Program-made: the position numbers and the translations under genes
Notes under the pieces: model-generated
What the model saw: only the letters and a program-made list of their open reading frames with translations
The model's database searches: none
Told to the model about the DNA's origin: nothing
Source of the DNA: Acanthacorydalis orientalis
Lineage: Eukaryota; Arthropoda; Insecta; Megaloptera; Corydalidae
NCBI GenBank assembly: GCA_034766995.1
Contig: CM068316.1
Coordinates: 25,965,106 to 26,029,105 of the forward strand
DNA: 64,000 nt
Direction of reading: 5' to 3'
Shown: in pieces, positions 1-55,896 of the stretch
How the letters are laid out: each line of letters starts with the position of its first letter
Position numbering within the stretch: position 1 is the first letter of the stretch

Positions 1-20
1 TGAATAAGTGTTTAAAAGCA

Positions 21-116
<96 letters not shown>

Positions 117-796
117 GATTGTGTATGGAATAAATTAATAATTCATTAACAATTGAATTAAGAAAGATGAATTTATGAATTGTTTCTTTGATCTATGTTA
201 TGTTATCATAGTTAAATACGTATATTTAAACATTTTAAAATTTGTTGCCAATATTAAACAAAATATGTCTCATTTAACACTAGTGAAATAGTTTAAAACC
301 TGTAATTACAAAATATTGTAATTCGCACAGTTAAAAAAGAAATTGTTATTAAATTTCTTATAGATTCTCAATGATTTTTTAAATACATAGATTTAAGTTA
401 AGTATTAAATTATATTCTTATTAGCAATAATATTAACTTTTGTATTTCATTTGTAATACTCTTATAGTGTTAAATATTTATTTCACATTATGAGAAATCT
501 AAATTTATATATTTGTTAGTGTTGCTAGTAAAAAAATCATTAAGGGTAGAGCTATAACATTCTCCAAAATTTTCATTATGTTAAATTTTTTTCATTACCG
601 TTAGGCTTGTCTTTTTTTTAAAAAAAAGAAATTTTTGATCCTTTTTAAACTTATCGATGATGTATTAAAATGATTGATTTTTATCAACCAATTCATTTTA
701 ATACTAAAATTATCTGTTTCATTACATTAAAATTTTTGTTTTTATGGTTATTTCAATAATCAATTGCATTTTAATAAATATATTTTTATATTACAG
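1..796. other. Intron or upstream region of Gug
   Basis: Contains a (TC)n to (TA)n array at about 23-113, then AT-rich single-copy sequence up to the acceptor at 796. No BAH-domain exon and no other coding signal is seen. Confidence 0.6.
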
Positions 797-45777
<44,981 letters not shown>

Positions 45778-47117
45778 TTTTTAAATCAATAAATTTGTAA
45801 AAATCTCAAGTCTCAGCGATATTTTAAGAAATTATCTACTTTATTTATTACAAGAATAAATATCATTAGAATTTTCATGACAATTATTAATAGTCATAGT
45901 TAATTATAAATTAGTGATAATGATAATAATAAAAGTGAATAGGGGCTAAATATACCTGACCTACATTATTTTGTGTATTGAAAATTTAAAGATGTTTTAT
46001 TTAGATAGTACGGATATTTTTCAAAGTTATTTCAATATATTTAGTAATATAGCTGAAATTGTCATAAAATTGCAAGTAGATATTTTTAGAAGCTTTCTAC
46101 TGTACTTACATTATTTTTATTATGCATTTTAATAATTTGACTGTCAAATATTGTCTTCAAACAACCATAAAAGATAAAAAATAACAGTCAAAATATTTTA
46201 AATAAATCATTGTATTAAAAAATGTATTGTAATGAAAACAAGTGTATTTAAAAAAATTAAATAAATTATTTAAAATTTGTTCTTATTATTCGGTTTTATT
46301 TGAATTCTTCACTTAGAAGAAATATATACAGTAATTCCTCGATTAGTGCAATTTATGATTAATATGTATTTAACATTTCATTTAATACAAGCTCAATTTT
46401 GATTTAGTATAGTTTTTTCATGCTTATATCAAGATTTAGTTGCAAATATGTAGTTTCAAAATTTATTATCTAATAGGAACCTTTACAGTAGCAATTAAAA
46501 TTATATAAGGAAAAAATTAAATTTTGTTGGTAGAATTTTGGAAACATATGTAACGTAGGTCATTAAAAATATTTATTAATCACGATTTAGACACAATAAA
46601 CAATATAAGAACTATGTAGAAACAGGTTATGTTGTATTTTAAAAACAATCTCGGTGATGCTTTAGCTCAAGTGCAGTGTTATTAAATAAATAATTGTCTG
46701 ATGTAAATGCTTCATTTAAGTGAAATAGACTACAAATGTTTGTTATTTGAATCTGACATATAGAAACAAAACAATAATGATCTAGAATCTAAGGAACAAT
46801 AATGCTTTAGAATAAAGTGTTTTTGAAGATGAAGCAATGATGACAATTGTAAAGCATATATAAAAATGAAGTGTCTAAAAATTTTACTTTAAAAGTATTT
46901 GATAAAATATTTCACCTTTACTGAAATTTCAAAGGAACAAATATTAATTTCAACTTCAAACAAAGCATACACGTGTGCCACAACGTCAAGAAATATTTTA
47001 GCTGCTGCAGAAAAATGCGTAAGGGAAAAAGCAATGATTGAAACTTTACTATTGAAGTATTTTTTTCAAAAATTAAAGTATATAACTTTTATTTTTTTTG
47101 TATACATGTATCTATAT
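45778..47117. other. Gug 3' UTR / intergenic
   Basis: AT-rich. The first few hundred bases are probably Gug 3' UTR. 46327 on (ACAGTAATTCCTCGATTAGT) looks like the start of a pogo-type MITE, but no partner end was found. No gene seen. Confidence 0.5.
45788..46206 (+). promoter_or_regulatory. Candidate Gug polyadenylation signals
   Basis: AATAAA hexamers occur at 45788-45793, 45855-45860 and 46201-46206 downstream of the Gug stop. AATAAA is common by chance in such AT-rich DNA, so the used site cannot be chosen from sequence. Confidence 0.35.
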
Positions 47118-48039
47118 CAGTGGTGTCAAACTCATATATGAACATGGGCCACCAAATTAAGTTTAAGAGAGTCTGCGGGTCGCAGACAAAAAAGTCACCC
47201 AAAAAAAAATTTATCAAGCAAAAAAGGTCTTATTTATATTTGGAAATAACTTGTTTAAATTTTACATTTATTTTTTATTTAATGAATTTATAAAATTAAA
47301 AAAATGCATTAATTTTAGGTATTATTTACAAATGTTACAACAAAATTTTAAATTTGAGAAATTAAAAAAAAAATTTTACTAGAAATTTGACATCATTTTT
47401 TATCAATATCTGATGTTTTTTTTGTGATAATGATATTTTTACAATAGATGTTAAATATTCATTTGTCAATCTTGACTTGTGTGAAGTCTTATTAGTTTTT
47501 AACCCTTTATGGTTGAATTTCATCATACAAGCGGCATCACACTTTTACTTACTAGGTTGAATGTCACCGCTAAAGTAGTAAAAAATAATTTTATCTGTAC
47601 CATACAAAAACTAAACCACATTTTTATTCTCAAATAATTATTATTATTATTCTCCAATAAAATCTAAAATTCCATTAAACTCAATATTTTTTGCTTAACA
47701 TCCTTATGTTTAACTCTTCAACACATAATTTCACTTTATACAAAAAATATATTCGACCCGGCAAGAAATACAGTTGAAAACGTTCTCATCTGCAAAGGGT
47801 TAAAAGGGAAAATAATTGTTTACATAGGTATGTACTACCAAACATTGCCAAGATTCTTGTTGCAAACATACGCATTTCAATAAAATGTTCTGGCAAGTAC
47901 AAATAAAAATCTGGAATACCAGCTTCATTATACTTTTCTTTTAGTACCGTGTTGCACTGAATTTCAATTAATTTCATTTAAATGTTACTTTTCATTATTA
48001 TTTTAATAAAATCAACTTTCTAGAGCCTTGACACCACTG
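47118..48039 (-). mobile_element. hAT transposon, internally deleted
   Basis: Perfect 12-base inverted ends CAGTGGTGTCAA, flanked by an 8-base target duplication with one mismatch (ATCTATAT left, ATCTCTAT right). Near the left end is the CTGCGGGTCGCAG motif often seen in Charlie-like hATs. The minus strand keeps the transposase C terminus: ELxLKEKYNEAG-type start (47977 on), then LPEHFIEMRMFATRILAMFG and STYLCKQLFSLL, the dimerisation motif, similar to the hAT-derived part of GTF2IRD2. A TTAA element is nested at 47503-47799. Confidence 0.88.
47503..47799. mobile_element. Nested TTAA-flanked element inside the hAT
   Basis: TTAA at 47499-47502 and 47800-47803 surrounds ends CCCTTTATGG and CCCTTTGCAG (reverse complement of the right end). 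Only the first six bases match perfectly, but the right end equals the TIR of the piggyBac-type element at 29622-30517. It must be younger than the hAT it interrupts. Confidence 0.62.
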
Positions 48040-49080
48040 ATCTCTATATGTTTATTTGAAATAAAATTTTGATTATTGTAAACATTTCTTAAATGTATGT
48101 ATATGTATTATTAAAAAATACCAAAAAAAAAAAAAAACGTATTTTAGAACCAATTATCATATATTATACCAAACTCTGTTTTTGATTATTGTAACTTCGA
48201 TTAGTTTATTACTTTTTAAGTATACATTAAACTTCTTAATTGCTAAGTATAACAGCAATTTCATTATTTGTCACTCAAATATTATGATAAATTTAAAAAG
48301 AAATTAAAGAGTGACAACACCCAGATTGTTGAAACTTGTTTTTGATTTATACTGTGAAATGTGTTTTTTTATTCTGATCGTGTTTGTTTAAAGCTACATC
48401 TTCATTTTTGTTTCTACTATACATCAAATTAATATGGTTTTAATGTTTTTATCAGTGAAAATATAATTTCAACTTTTCAACAAAAAATTTCGAATAATAT
48501 ATTCGTAATGAAAACAAAATGTAGAATGGAATCTGAAGAATCAATTTGTAAAGTATTATTTAATCTAAAAAGATTTCAGAAAACTTACCAAATAAAAAAT
48601 ACTCAATAGACTGAACATAAAAACAACCAAGAAAAATTTAAATATTAAATTCTTTTTTAGATTTATGCAAAAGTTTGTCTTTTTGGCATGTTTTCACTTT
48701 ATTTTCATAACTATGGGGCTTCGCCCTCTGGTCACTGCACTCACCCACTTGTCAATTAAGCCTGTACTTGTAACCGAATGAAACAATAAACATATTTTTT
48801 AAAACTCATTTATGTCTATAATCATTCTCAGATATATTTCAACGTTGCCGTTATATATGTATATATATGTACGTATATATATATATATATGCGATGTCTA
48901 TATAATCATTATCGCAGACAGATTGCAACATGTTATTTTATATATGAGATAAACATATTTGGGTACCATAGAAACCTCGACAACAAATAAATAAGTTGTC
49001 ATCGAATTTTTTGTGAACAATTTTGATTTTATATATAGAGAGAAAGATATAATATACAATTTTATCATTAATTGTCCTTC
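48040..49080. other. Intergenic AT-rich sequence
   Basis: No gene recognised. A small GC-richer patch at 48712-48770 (GGGGCTTCGCCCTCTGGTCA) stands out. Short TA repeats occur at 48855-48890. Confidence 0.45.
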
Positions 49081-49860
49081 ACTTTCTATGACTTTCCATT
49101 ATCTCTCGGATAAATTTTGGATTCTTTCAAGAAAAAAGACATTGATTTGAAGGCAATACAATCGTCAATTCATTTTGTGTCTCAACCACATTTTGAAAGC
49201 GTTATCCATCAAAAGAGTTCTCTATCAACCGAAATAAATAATAGTTCGAAGTCACCAAACTATGTGAATACACCGCATGCAGAACTTTCCAACTCAAGTA
49301 AAAGATGGTTTGCTGGGTGGTAAGAGCAATATGTGGACCTATCTGTTGACATGAAGCAAAATGACCTCGATTGCTTATCCAAGAAATAGCTTTTTCTGTA
49401 CCATTTTGTTGGTCAAATGATTCGATTAACAGCCATATTACTCAGAAGTAACTATTTCACCCAGTTGGCGGAGCTTGTAAAACGGTACACCCTCTTTGTA
49501 TCTCACCAAATGCACAAACAGACCTTTTTGGTATGAACATTGTTTTATTATTGATATTGATTGCTGACCAGGGTTGACATATGAATGTGCGTTTAAAATT
49601 ATTGTGTATGATCTATTTTTCATCAACAATAACAATTTTATACAAGAACCCTTCTTATATTGCCTGCTAAACAATGAAATGCATGTGTTGAACTAACAAG
49701 CAATCCTGTTTTTGGAGAGTTCACACAACACCCACTTGAATTTTTTCCATCGCATGTAATTGTCTCAAAACTGCAGCTCGATCAACTCCTAATTGTTCTA
49801 CAAGTTCGTTTTGTATTTGTGTGTCTTCCATTCAATAATGCTTCAAAATGATACGAAATG
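49080..49860 (-). pseudogene. Mariner transposase relic (cecropia-like)
   Basis: On the minus strand from 49850: EALLNEDTQIQNELVEQLGV and DRAAVLRQLHAMEKIQ (HTH), then FSRQYKKGSCIK, an AHSYVNPGQQSI block and EGVPFYKLRQLGEIVTSE (catalytic domain, first half), and near 49120-49200 a degenerate WIDDCIAFKSMSFF C-terminal piece. Multiple frameshifts and stops; clearly dead. Confidence 0.75.
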
Positions 49861-49955
49861 TAAGACAAACTTTTGCACATTTAATATTTAAGGTATAATT
49901 TTCAACAATTTTAAAATTTAGTAAAAATTGAAAATGTTGATAACTAATATAAATA

Positions 49956-50265
49956 CAGGAATACCCCAATTTAAGACACTTTGTTTAGTCATTTCACACT
50001 TAAATTGTAAAAAAATTTCTACCTCGACTCAATATTAATGACCGTTTCATACTTACGTCAATGAAATTAAAAAAATCTAAATTAGCTACATTTGAACGTC
50101 CATTTACATCAGTGCCATAAAATATATATGTACATACATTATTTCAAATTATGGGACTTAAATTTTGCTTGGTATACTCATATGTACAATTTGGTCCGAT
50201 TTGTCGTTTCAAGTTGAGTCACAATTTTGTGGAACGTAACTCTATTGTAAATCGTGGTATTCCTG
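49956..50265. mobile_element. pogo/Tigger-type MITE
   Basis: Perfect 10-base inverted ends CAGGAATACC, extended imperfectly, flanked by TA on both sides (49954-49955 and 50266-50267). 310 bp without a transposase. TA duplication plus CAGG.ATACC ends fit pogo-like elements. Confidence 0.72.
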
Positions 50266-50634
50266 TAGTTAATAAGAAAACACGAACATTATATTGTTTA
50301 ATATTCATGTTTTCTTCTGTTCACTATTTTATAATTAAATATAAAAACGTTGGTATTGAATTCAACAAATACTACTCCAAAAATGTATATTTTAACATTT
50401 GAATTTTACATTTATAACAAAAGTATGTTTATATGAATATTTATAAAACAATTAATTATAAAATACAATTTTTAAAAACCCTAAATAGTAAAATTAATAA
50501 ATAAGTGTTATATTAATTAGCAATAATCACAGAAAATGAAATGGCTTTTTTTAAATATAATAGTTTAAATTCTGTTATGTATGAAACTAAACAGATTTAT
50601 ATATTATGCACTTATCTATTATTAATGTTAAACA

Positions 50635-50660
50635 TTTATTATACTTGATAGATTTTTATT
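50635..50660 (-). promoter_or_regulatory. Candidate Zyx polyadenylation signals
   Basis: TTTATT on the plus strand (AATAAA on minus) occurs at 50655-50660 and 50635-50640, about 250 bases past the Zyx stop. Chance occurrence is likely in this AT content. Confidence 0.3.
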
Positions 50661-50903
50661 AAATATTTCTATCATAATTAACTTCAGTGCAATGAAATTC
50701 AATCATTTAAATGTAAATACTTTATATTTTAGTAGAACTGACTAATAAAAATTCATACAATACATCTTTTATACCACAACTACAATACACTAATAATGTT
50801 TCTCATATTATAGACCGTTAGGATAAATTTATGCAGTTTTCTATATAAGCTAAATTAATAATAAAAAAGCATTGGAATAACAATTTATAAATTTGATATT
50901 AAT

Positions 50904-51035
50904 TTACAATTCAGTCGTCATATGACTAGTAAGAGCTTGAACACGTTTAGCATTACAATTTTTACATAATACATGATCATCCAAAGGATAACATCCACGC
51001 CCTTCTGCTTCTGAAGACAGTACCAAACCACAATC
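50904..51035 (-). CDS. Zyx: Zyx exon 10: LIM3, second part, and C terminus
   Basis: [33 protein letters not shown] and [10 protein letters not shown], then TAA at 50906-50904. [14 protein letters not shown] is the family signature. Confidence 0.95.
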   Translation of the reverse strand, partial: DCGLVLSSEAEGRGCYPLDDHVLCKNCNAKRVQALTSHMTTEL

Positions 51036-51065
51036 CTAAAGGAGATAATTTATTATTTATTTATT

Positions 51066-51111
<46 letters not shown>

Positions 51112-54100
51112 GGATAATTCAATTTAGGCTTCTTCATGAAATTATTAAAAGGGATTGCAGGGGTTGAGAAAAGACATGTTATTTTTTATACTTTTGTGTG
51201 AAAGCCTAAGTTGAATCACCTGTATTACATTTATTTAAACCAATCAGTGTGTATTAATACTAATATGAAATAACAGTATAAGACAATTTTAGAGATAATT
51301 TCTATATAAGACACTTATATTATAAATAATTATAAAAATAAATGACTTCCCAAATCACTTTAAAATATTTGATGCTTTTTATCCTTAAAAACAAAGAGTA
51401 ATATAACTTTTCATCATGCATGGCCTACTAGTAACATGCATTTTTAATGCAGGTATATAAGTATGTTACACTAATTGGATTAAATGGTTTGTTGATTTTA
51501 TTATAATGACTTTCTTATACATACTTCACATTTATAACATCCCACATGAAAACTGCGATCCAATGCAACGACACGTACAGTTTCTTCTTGTCCACTCTCT
51601 GGCATTATAGGTAATTTACAAACACAACATCGAGGTGCAAATTTCCTAAAAGTTTATAATATAAATTTAATGCTGTTTATATTTTAAAATAAAATCTACT
51701 AAATCAGAATGTGACGATATTAATTTAATTATGTAATTTTTTAAGACGTAAAAAATTTATAAAATCTCAAAAGTATATATATATATATATATATTGTGTG
51801 TGTATATATATGTGGTGTGTGTCTGTGAAAATATATAAATTCACACACACATACACATTTTCATTATACTTACTTATGGAAATCTTCAATACAATGAATT
51901 TGATTTGTTGCATCAACAGTAAATTGTATTCCATCGAGACTTTTATCACATACAACACAAGTAAAACATTGGGGATGATATGGTTTCCCAGTTGCACGTA
52001 AAATTCTATCTAAGATAGGTTTCATACAAACACAACACTTTTCCAAAGTATTCTAAAAATTATACAAAACTTTTTACAAATATTTGTAGATTTGAGAAAG
52101 AGAGAGAATATATGTGTTTAGAAAGTGAGTGATATTTATACTTGTATACAATTTTAGCAATATAATTAAACAATACATGTGTATAAGTATATTAAGTAAT
52201 ATATTTACCAAATAATCTTGTTCACAATAAGGATTTCCATCTAGTGAATAAAATGGCTTTCCTTGTAAATTAATATTGCACTGGCAACAAGTAAAACAGT
52301 CAACATGATAAAATTTTTCCATTGCAGTACAACCATTTTCTTCTCCAATAATTTTTTCATTGCACTTAACACAGACTCCTGAGTAAAATAAAATAGTTTC
52401 AAATTGTATTCCATACATAACATTTAAAATAACTAATTTACCATATAAGTCCTCTGCATTATTAGGATCTAGTCCTTGTACTAAGAGATCAGTAAGTTGA
52501 TCTACTTCAATTTCATTAGATTGTTTAGATCTTAATGGTAAAGTAGAATTCATAATTGTAGGATTGGAAATATTTGGATGTCTATTATAAAGAGAATAAC
52601 TGCTTCTAGCAGATGCTTGGCTTGGTGGCCGAGGATTGATGGGTTCATATATAGATTCATATGTTGAAGAAACCTACAATTTTTAATCATTTCCGAAAAT
52701 TAAAATAACAATTACACTAATTGTGAGTATATATTAAATTCAATTTCTGTAATCATTCCTTATTATTAATATATATTTTTCTTTAGAAAATTCTGAAATT
52801 ACATATTACATTCAAATATATTTATGTTCTAAATTATTTAATGTCTTTCATCTTCATTTTGCTACTTATTCAAATGTATATTGGCTTAAATGCATAATAA
52901 ATTTTAAAATAACGTATATTATTATAACATGATCAAATATTTTAACTCTTCATAAATACATTCACACATATAATAATACTATGAATAAAAAAGGAGACTT
53001 TATAACACAACCTTTTATAAAAGTAAATTAAATATAATTAAATTATAATTTTTTCTAATAATATGATTATTGATATTACTTACATTTGAACCAGGAGCAT
53101 AAGGATTGAATATATCATGACCATCATGATCTGTAGCTCGGCGAAGTTCACTATAGCTAGAACTTACTGGACTAGCAGGAGCTGGTAAATCATCAACATT
53201 AGATGAATCATTTGTGCTGCAAGTTATAATTGATGGTAAATTTGGTAATCCAGCTAAAAAATAAATATTAATATAAAAAATATTCAAAATTATATTTTAA
53301 TTTTTTTTTTTTAAAAAAACCTTTTTCATCAACAATAGTCCTTTGTGATTCACTGGAATTAGGTCTACGTAAGGGTGCATACACAGATTCTACTCGATTT
53401 TCATAATTTGATCGTGGATAATTAGATGCAGAACTTCCAGGTCTAAAGTTTGATTCATTCTGTGTATTTGATCTGAAAGCTGTATCTGAAGTATATCGAA
53501 ACATTTGTGGTTGATTTTCATAATCAGATACCGATGAACCAGGATAGTCGAGGACTGAGCCATTTGTTGACTCTCGGTCAATATTTTGTGAAACTGATGT
53601 GTTTTCATATGTCGGAATGTCATGATTATTTGCACATCGTACCCGATCTAAGGTGTGACTATCTACAGGTCTTATATTTGAATAAGTACGATTTTCATCT
53701 GAAATTGATGGGTTTAATGAAGGTTTATTTTTTACAACTTGTGGTCCAGCAATTGCAAATGATGAATGATCCATTTCACCATAACCAGTTTTAATATGTG
53801 TAGTACTTTCTGGGTAAAAGTTAGGTGAAGGCGATTTTCGAGGGCGATTTAAAATCGAAGTATTACAAGAGCCTCCCATAGGTGCATACATCGAATCCTC
53901 AGTTATTCGTCTACGATTATCAATGTCATGAGTAAAATTAGAGCCAACATAAGACTGATCATATGATATAGTTCTTCCGTTATCGATTATAGGTGGTGGC
54001 GGAGGAGGTAAATCATCATCAATGTCGTCTGTTGGTATCGGTGGTGGTGGAAATGGTGGTGGAACATCACACTGAACATATTCAGGACTTGGTTCTATAT

Positions 54101-55261
54101 CAGCAGGAGGAGGTGGCAAATCTTCGGATACTAAATTTAAAAAAGTAAGTTACATGCAAATATTTTAACTTAATTGTATTTCCTACTGATATTATGTTAC
54201 TCTATAAGATTTTCTGGAATAGTTTACTTAAATGAATATATATATATATATCCAATATTATAATAAAAGTATGACTTAACAATACTAAAAAGTATTGTAA
54301 ATTAATCATAACATATTTTAATCAAAAAAACAAAATGTCTGCTTACCTGATATACTTTTTATTTTAATGTTGCTATATAATTGTGATTCATCTGAAACTA
54401 CTGTATTACTTGTTTTTGAACCCTTTAAAGGTTCATGTAAAATATTACTATAAATTAACCCATCTTGATTTGAATATGTTGAAGGAGTGTTACAGTATGA
54501 ATCACGTATTTCAAATGGCTTTGACAATCCAGGTGATGGTAAATTATAATAAATCTAAACAGAAAATGTAAAAAAGAGTTGCGTTATTAATAATTCGATT
54601 AGATTACTCGATCAAATTTTAGTATATGAATTTATAAAATTTGATATTAAAATTTAAAAGAAGAGTTTAATTAAACACTTGTAACTATACCAACTATATA
54701 ATAATAATGTTTTATTTCTAAATAAGAAACATTAAAAATAAATTTTATTATTATTAAAATCATATATAATTCTAAACTAATGTTGTATTGCAAGCAACTC
54801 TAAAAGGGGCTACACTTTTTACAAAAGATAAAAAATGACATTAAAATTTACAGGCACATATGTAAAGTTAGCACTTTGACATAATTGTTTTATTTTTCCT
54901 ATATTTCTAGATTTGTAAATTAAGAAAATATATTAAATATAAAATTAATATTTCTTAAATGCTAACCTTTTATTATGAAGATTATAATTGATATTTATTT
55001 TTTTTTAAAAAAAGAAAAGAAATAAGTAAATATTATACCTGTACACCTTGTTTCTTAGGTTTTGGAGGAACTGCTGGAGCAATTTTTTTTGGTTTTACCT
55101 CCTTTTAAAAACAAAATAAAAAATCCAAATAAAATAAAATACATAACTGCTATAAATAAAAGAATATTGAAAATGAAAGAATTTACCGCATTAGGATTTT
55201 GAACTAACTGTCCTTTGCTAATTAATTCTAATTCAGCAAGTTGTTTATCTAAATTGTCCAT
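50904..55261 (-). CDS. Zyx: Zyxin (LIM-domain focal adhesion / actin regulator), 10 coding exons
   Basis: Zyxin/LPP/TRIP6-type protein that binds Ena/VASP and alpha-actinin at adhesions and, in Drosophila, takes part in Hippo signalling. Coding exons in order: 55261-55187, 55101-55039, 54554-54347, 54130-53321, 53253-53084, 52673-52442, 52378-52209, 52052-51874, 51645-51525, 51035-50904. They total 2160 nt, or 719 residues plus TAA, with matching phases at all junctions. Residues 1-25 form a charged helix; FPPPP at about 142-146 is the EVH1 ligand; a Ser/Asn/Tyr-rich linker runs to about 515; three LIM domains start at about 522, 582 and 642; the C terminus is [11 protein letters not shown]. 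It is convergent with Gug. The start is the only Met before the conserved helix and lies 45 bases below a candidate 5' UTR acceptor. Confidence 0.93.
51066..51108. repeat. (TA)n microsatellite in Zyx intron 9
   Basis: TATACATATATA repeat just upstream of the Zyx last-exon acceptor region. Confidence 0.9.
51525..51645 (-). CDS. Zyx: Zyx exon 9: LIM3, first part
   Basis: [20 protein letters not shown], then [18 protein letters not shown], the first zinc-binding half of LIM3. Confidence 0.95.
51874..52052 (-). CDS. Zyx: Zyx exon 8: LIM2
   Basis: [39 protein letters not shown] and [10 protein letters not shown]; complete LIM2 zinc ligands. Phase 0 in, 2 out. Confidence 0.95.
52209..52378 (-). 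CDS. Zyx: Zyx exon 7: LIM1
   Basis: [39 protein letters not shown] and NPYCEQDYL. All zinc ligands are present (CxxC, HxxC, CxxC, CxxD). Donor GTAAAT, phase 0. Confidence 0.95.
52442..52673 (-). CDS. Zyx: Zyx exon 6: pre-LIM segment
   Basis: [20 protein letters not shown], then [20 protein letters not shown] and [10 protein letters not shown]. [13 protein letters not shown] is the conserved helix just before LIM1 in the zyxin family, with the look of a leucine-rich export signal. Confidence 0.92.
53084..53253 (-). CDS. Zyx: Zyx exon 5
   Basis: [20 protein letters not shown], then [20 protein letters not shown] and FNPYAPGSN. Donor GTAAGT; phase 1 in, 0 out. Confidence 0.87.
53321..54130 (-). 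CDS. Zyx: Zyx exon 4: proline-rich EVH1 ligand and disordered linker
   Basis: Starts [17 protein letters not shown], then [14 protein letters not shown] (Ena/VASP EVH1-binding FPPPP) and a [10 protein letters not shown] run, followed by a long Ser/Asn/Tyr/Asp-rich region with TYSNI, TYENT, DYENQ, NYENR and VYAPL motifs. The donor is GTTTTT, poorer than its neighbours; read-through adds a short basic tail then a stop. Confidence 0.88.
54347..54554 (-). CDS. Zyx: Zyx exon 3: tyrosine-motif linker
   Basis: Begins [20 protein letters not shown] and carries DGLIYSNIL and QLYSNIKI. Donor GTAAGC; phase 0 in, 1 out. Confidence 0.85.
55039..55101 (-). CDS. Zyx: Zyx exon 2: Lys/Pro-rich
   Basis: [20 protein letters not shown] plus Q; 21 codons, phase 0 both sides. 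PxxPPKP is SH3-ligand-like. The acceptor could alternatively be three bases further on, adding or removing one Glu. Confidence 0.82.
55187..55261 (-). CDS. Zyx: Zyx exon 1: start and N-terminal helix
   Basis: [20 protein letters not shown] then QNPNA. A leucine-rich amphipathic helix of the type found at the N terminus of zyxin/LPP proteins. Donor GTAAAT follows GCG; phase 0. Confidence 0.88.
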
Positions 55262-55306
55262 TGTTAATTACTTGTTGATTAAAATGTTTCAGTAAATAAT
55301 AAATAT
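55262..55306 (-). promoter_or_regulatory. Candidate Zyx 5' UTR exon segment
   Basis: On the minus strand TTTTTTTCAG ends at 55307, 45 bases before the ATG. That suggests the start codon sits in an exon with an upstream non-coding exon. The first exon and promoter were not identified. Confidence 0.45.
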
Positions 55307-55896
55307 CTGAAAAAAACTTTGTTAATTAATTTTCTATACTTGTATTCCTTATCCATAAATCCTTACCATTATAATTAATGCAATGAATTCAAAATTGAAT
55401 GAAGTGACATATTTAAAAAAATTTTGAACTTAATTTAAAATGTCTGTCGATAAACAACAATTCAAATATACATGGATATTAACTGCATTCAAAAAGTCTA
55501 ATTTTTTTTATTATGTAACATTAATGATATAAATTCAATACATAGTCAATTTCAATATGTAATTTTTACGATTTAGTATTGGACCAACTTTCATAACAAA
55601 CGAGGTAAATGAAAGAAATATGTTATGTAACAACTTATATTTCTGTATGCAATATTTATTTCATATATTTCAATTTACTAACAAAATTCTGATTTAAAAT
55701 ATTTAGTTAAAATTACTAACTAGTAATTTGAAAACAACAAGCTGTAAGTTTCAATTTAAACACTGCAATTACTGAACTTAAATTCTTTTGACGGTTTAAA
55801 ATTTTCAATTGCAAAAAAAATCAGATGAAAAAAGTTCAATAAGTAGAGTTATTTATTTTTCTTTGCTTGTTATATTTTTTCACATAAATTTATTAA
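55307..55896. other. Zyx upstream region / 5' UTR intron
   Basis: AT-rich without a recognisable promoter element or open frame. Expected to be intronic if the 5' UTR acceptor at 55307 is used. Confidence 0.4.

Noticed and set aside
46327..46360. ACAGTAATTCCTCGATTAGTG as the start of a pogo-type MITE
   Set aside because: No matching inverted end was found downstream, so no element can be delimited.
46899..47141. 80-codon plus-strand frame before the hAT element
   Set aside because: AT-biased codons, no motif, and it runs into the hAT left end.
52074..52553. 159-codon minus-strand frame as a stand-alone LIM protein
   Set aside because: It spans Zyx exons 6 and 7 and the intron between them, which happens to be open; donor and acceptor are good and other exons fit.
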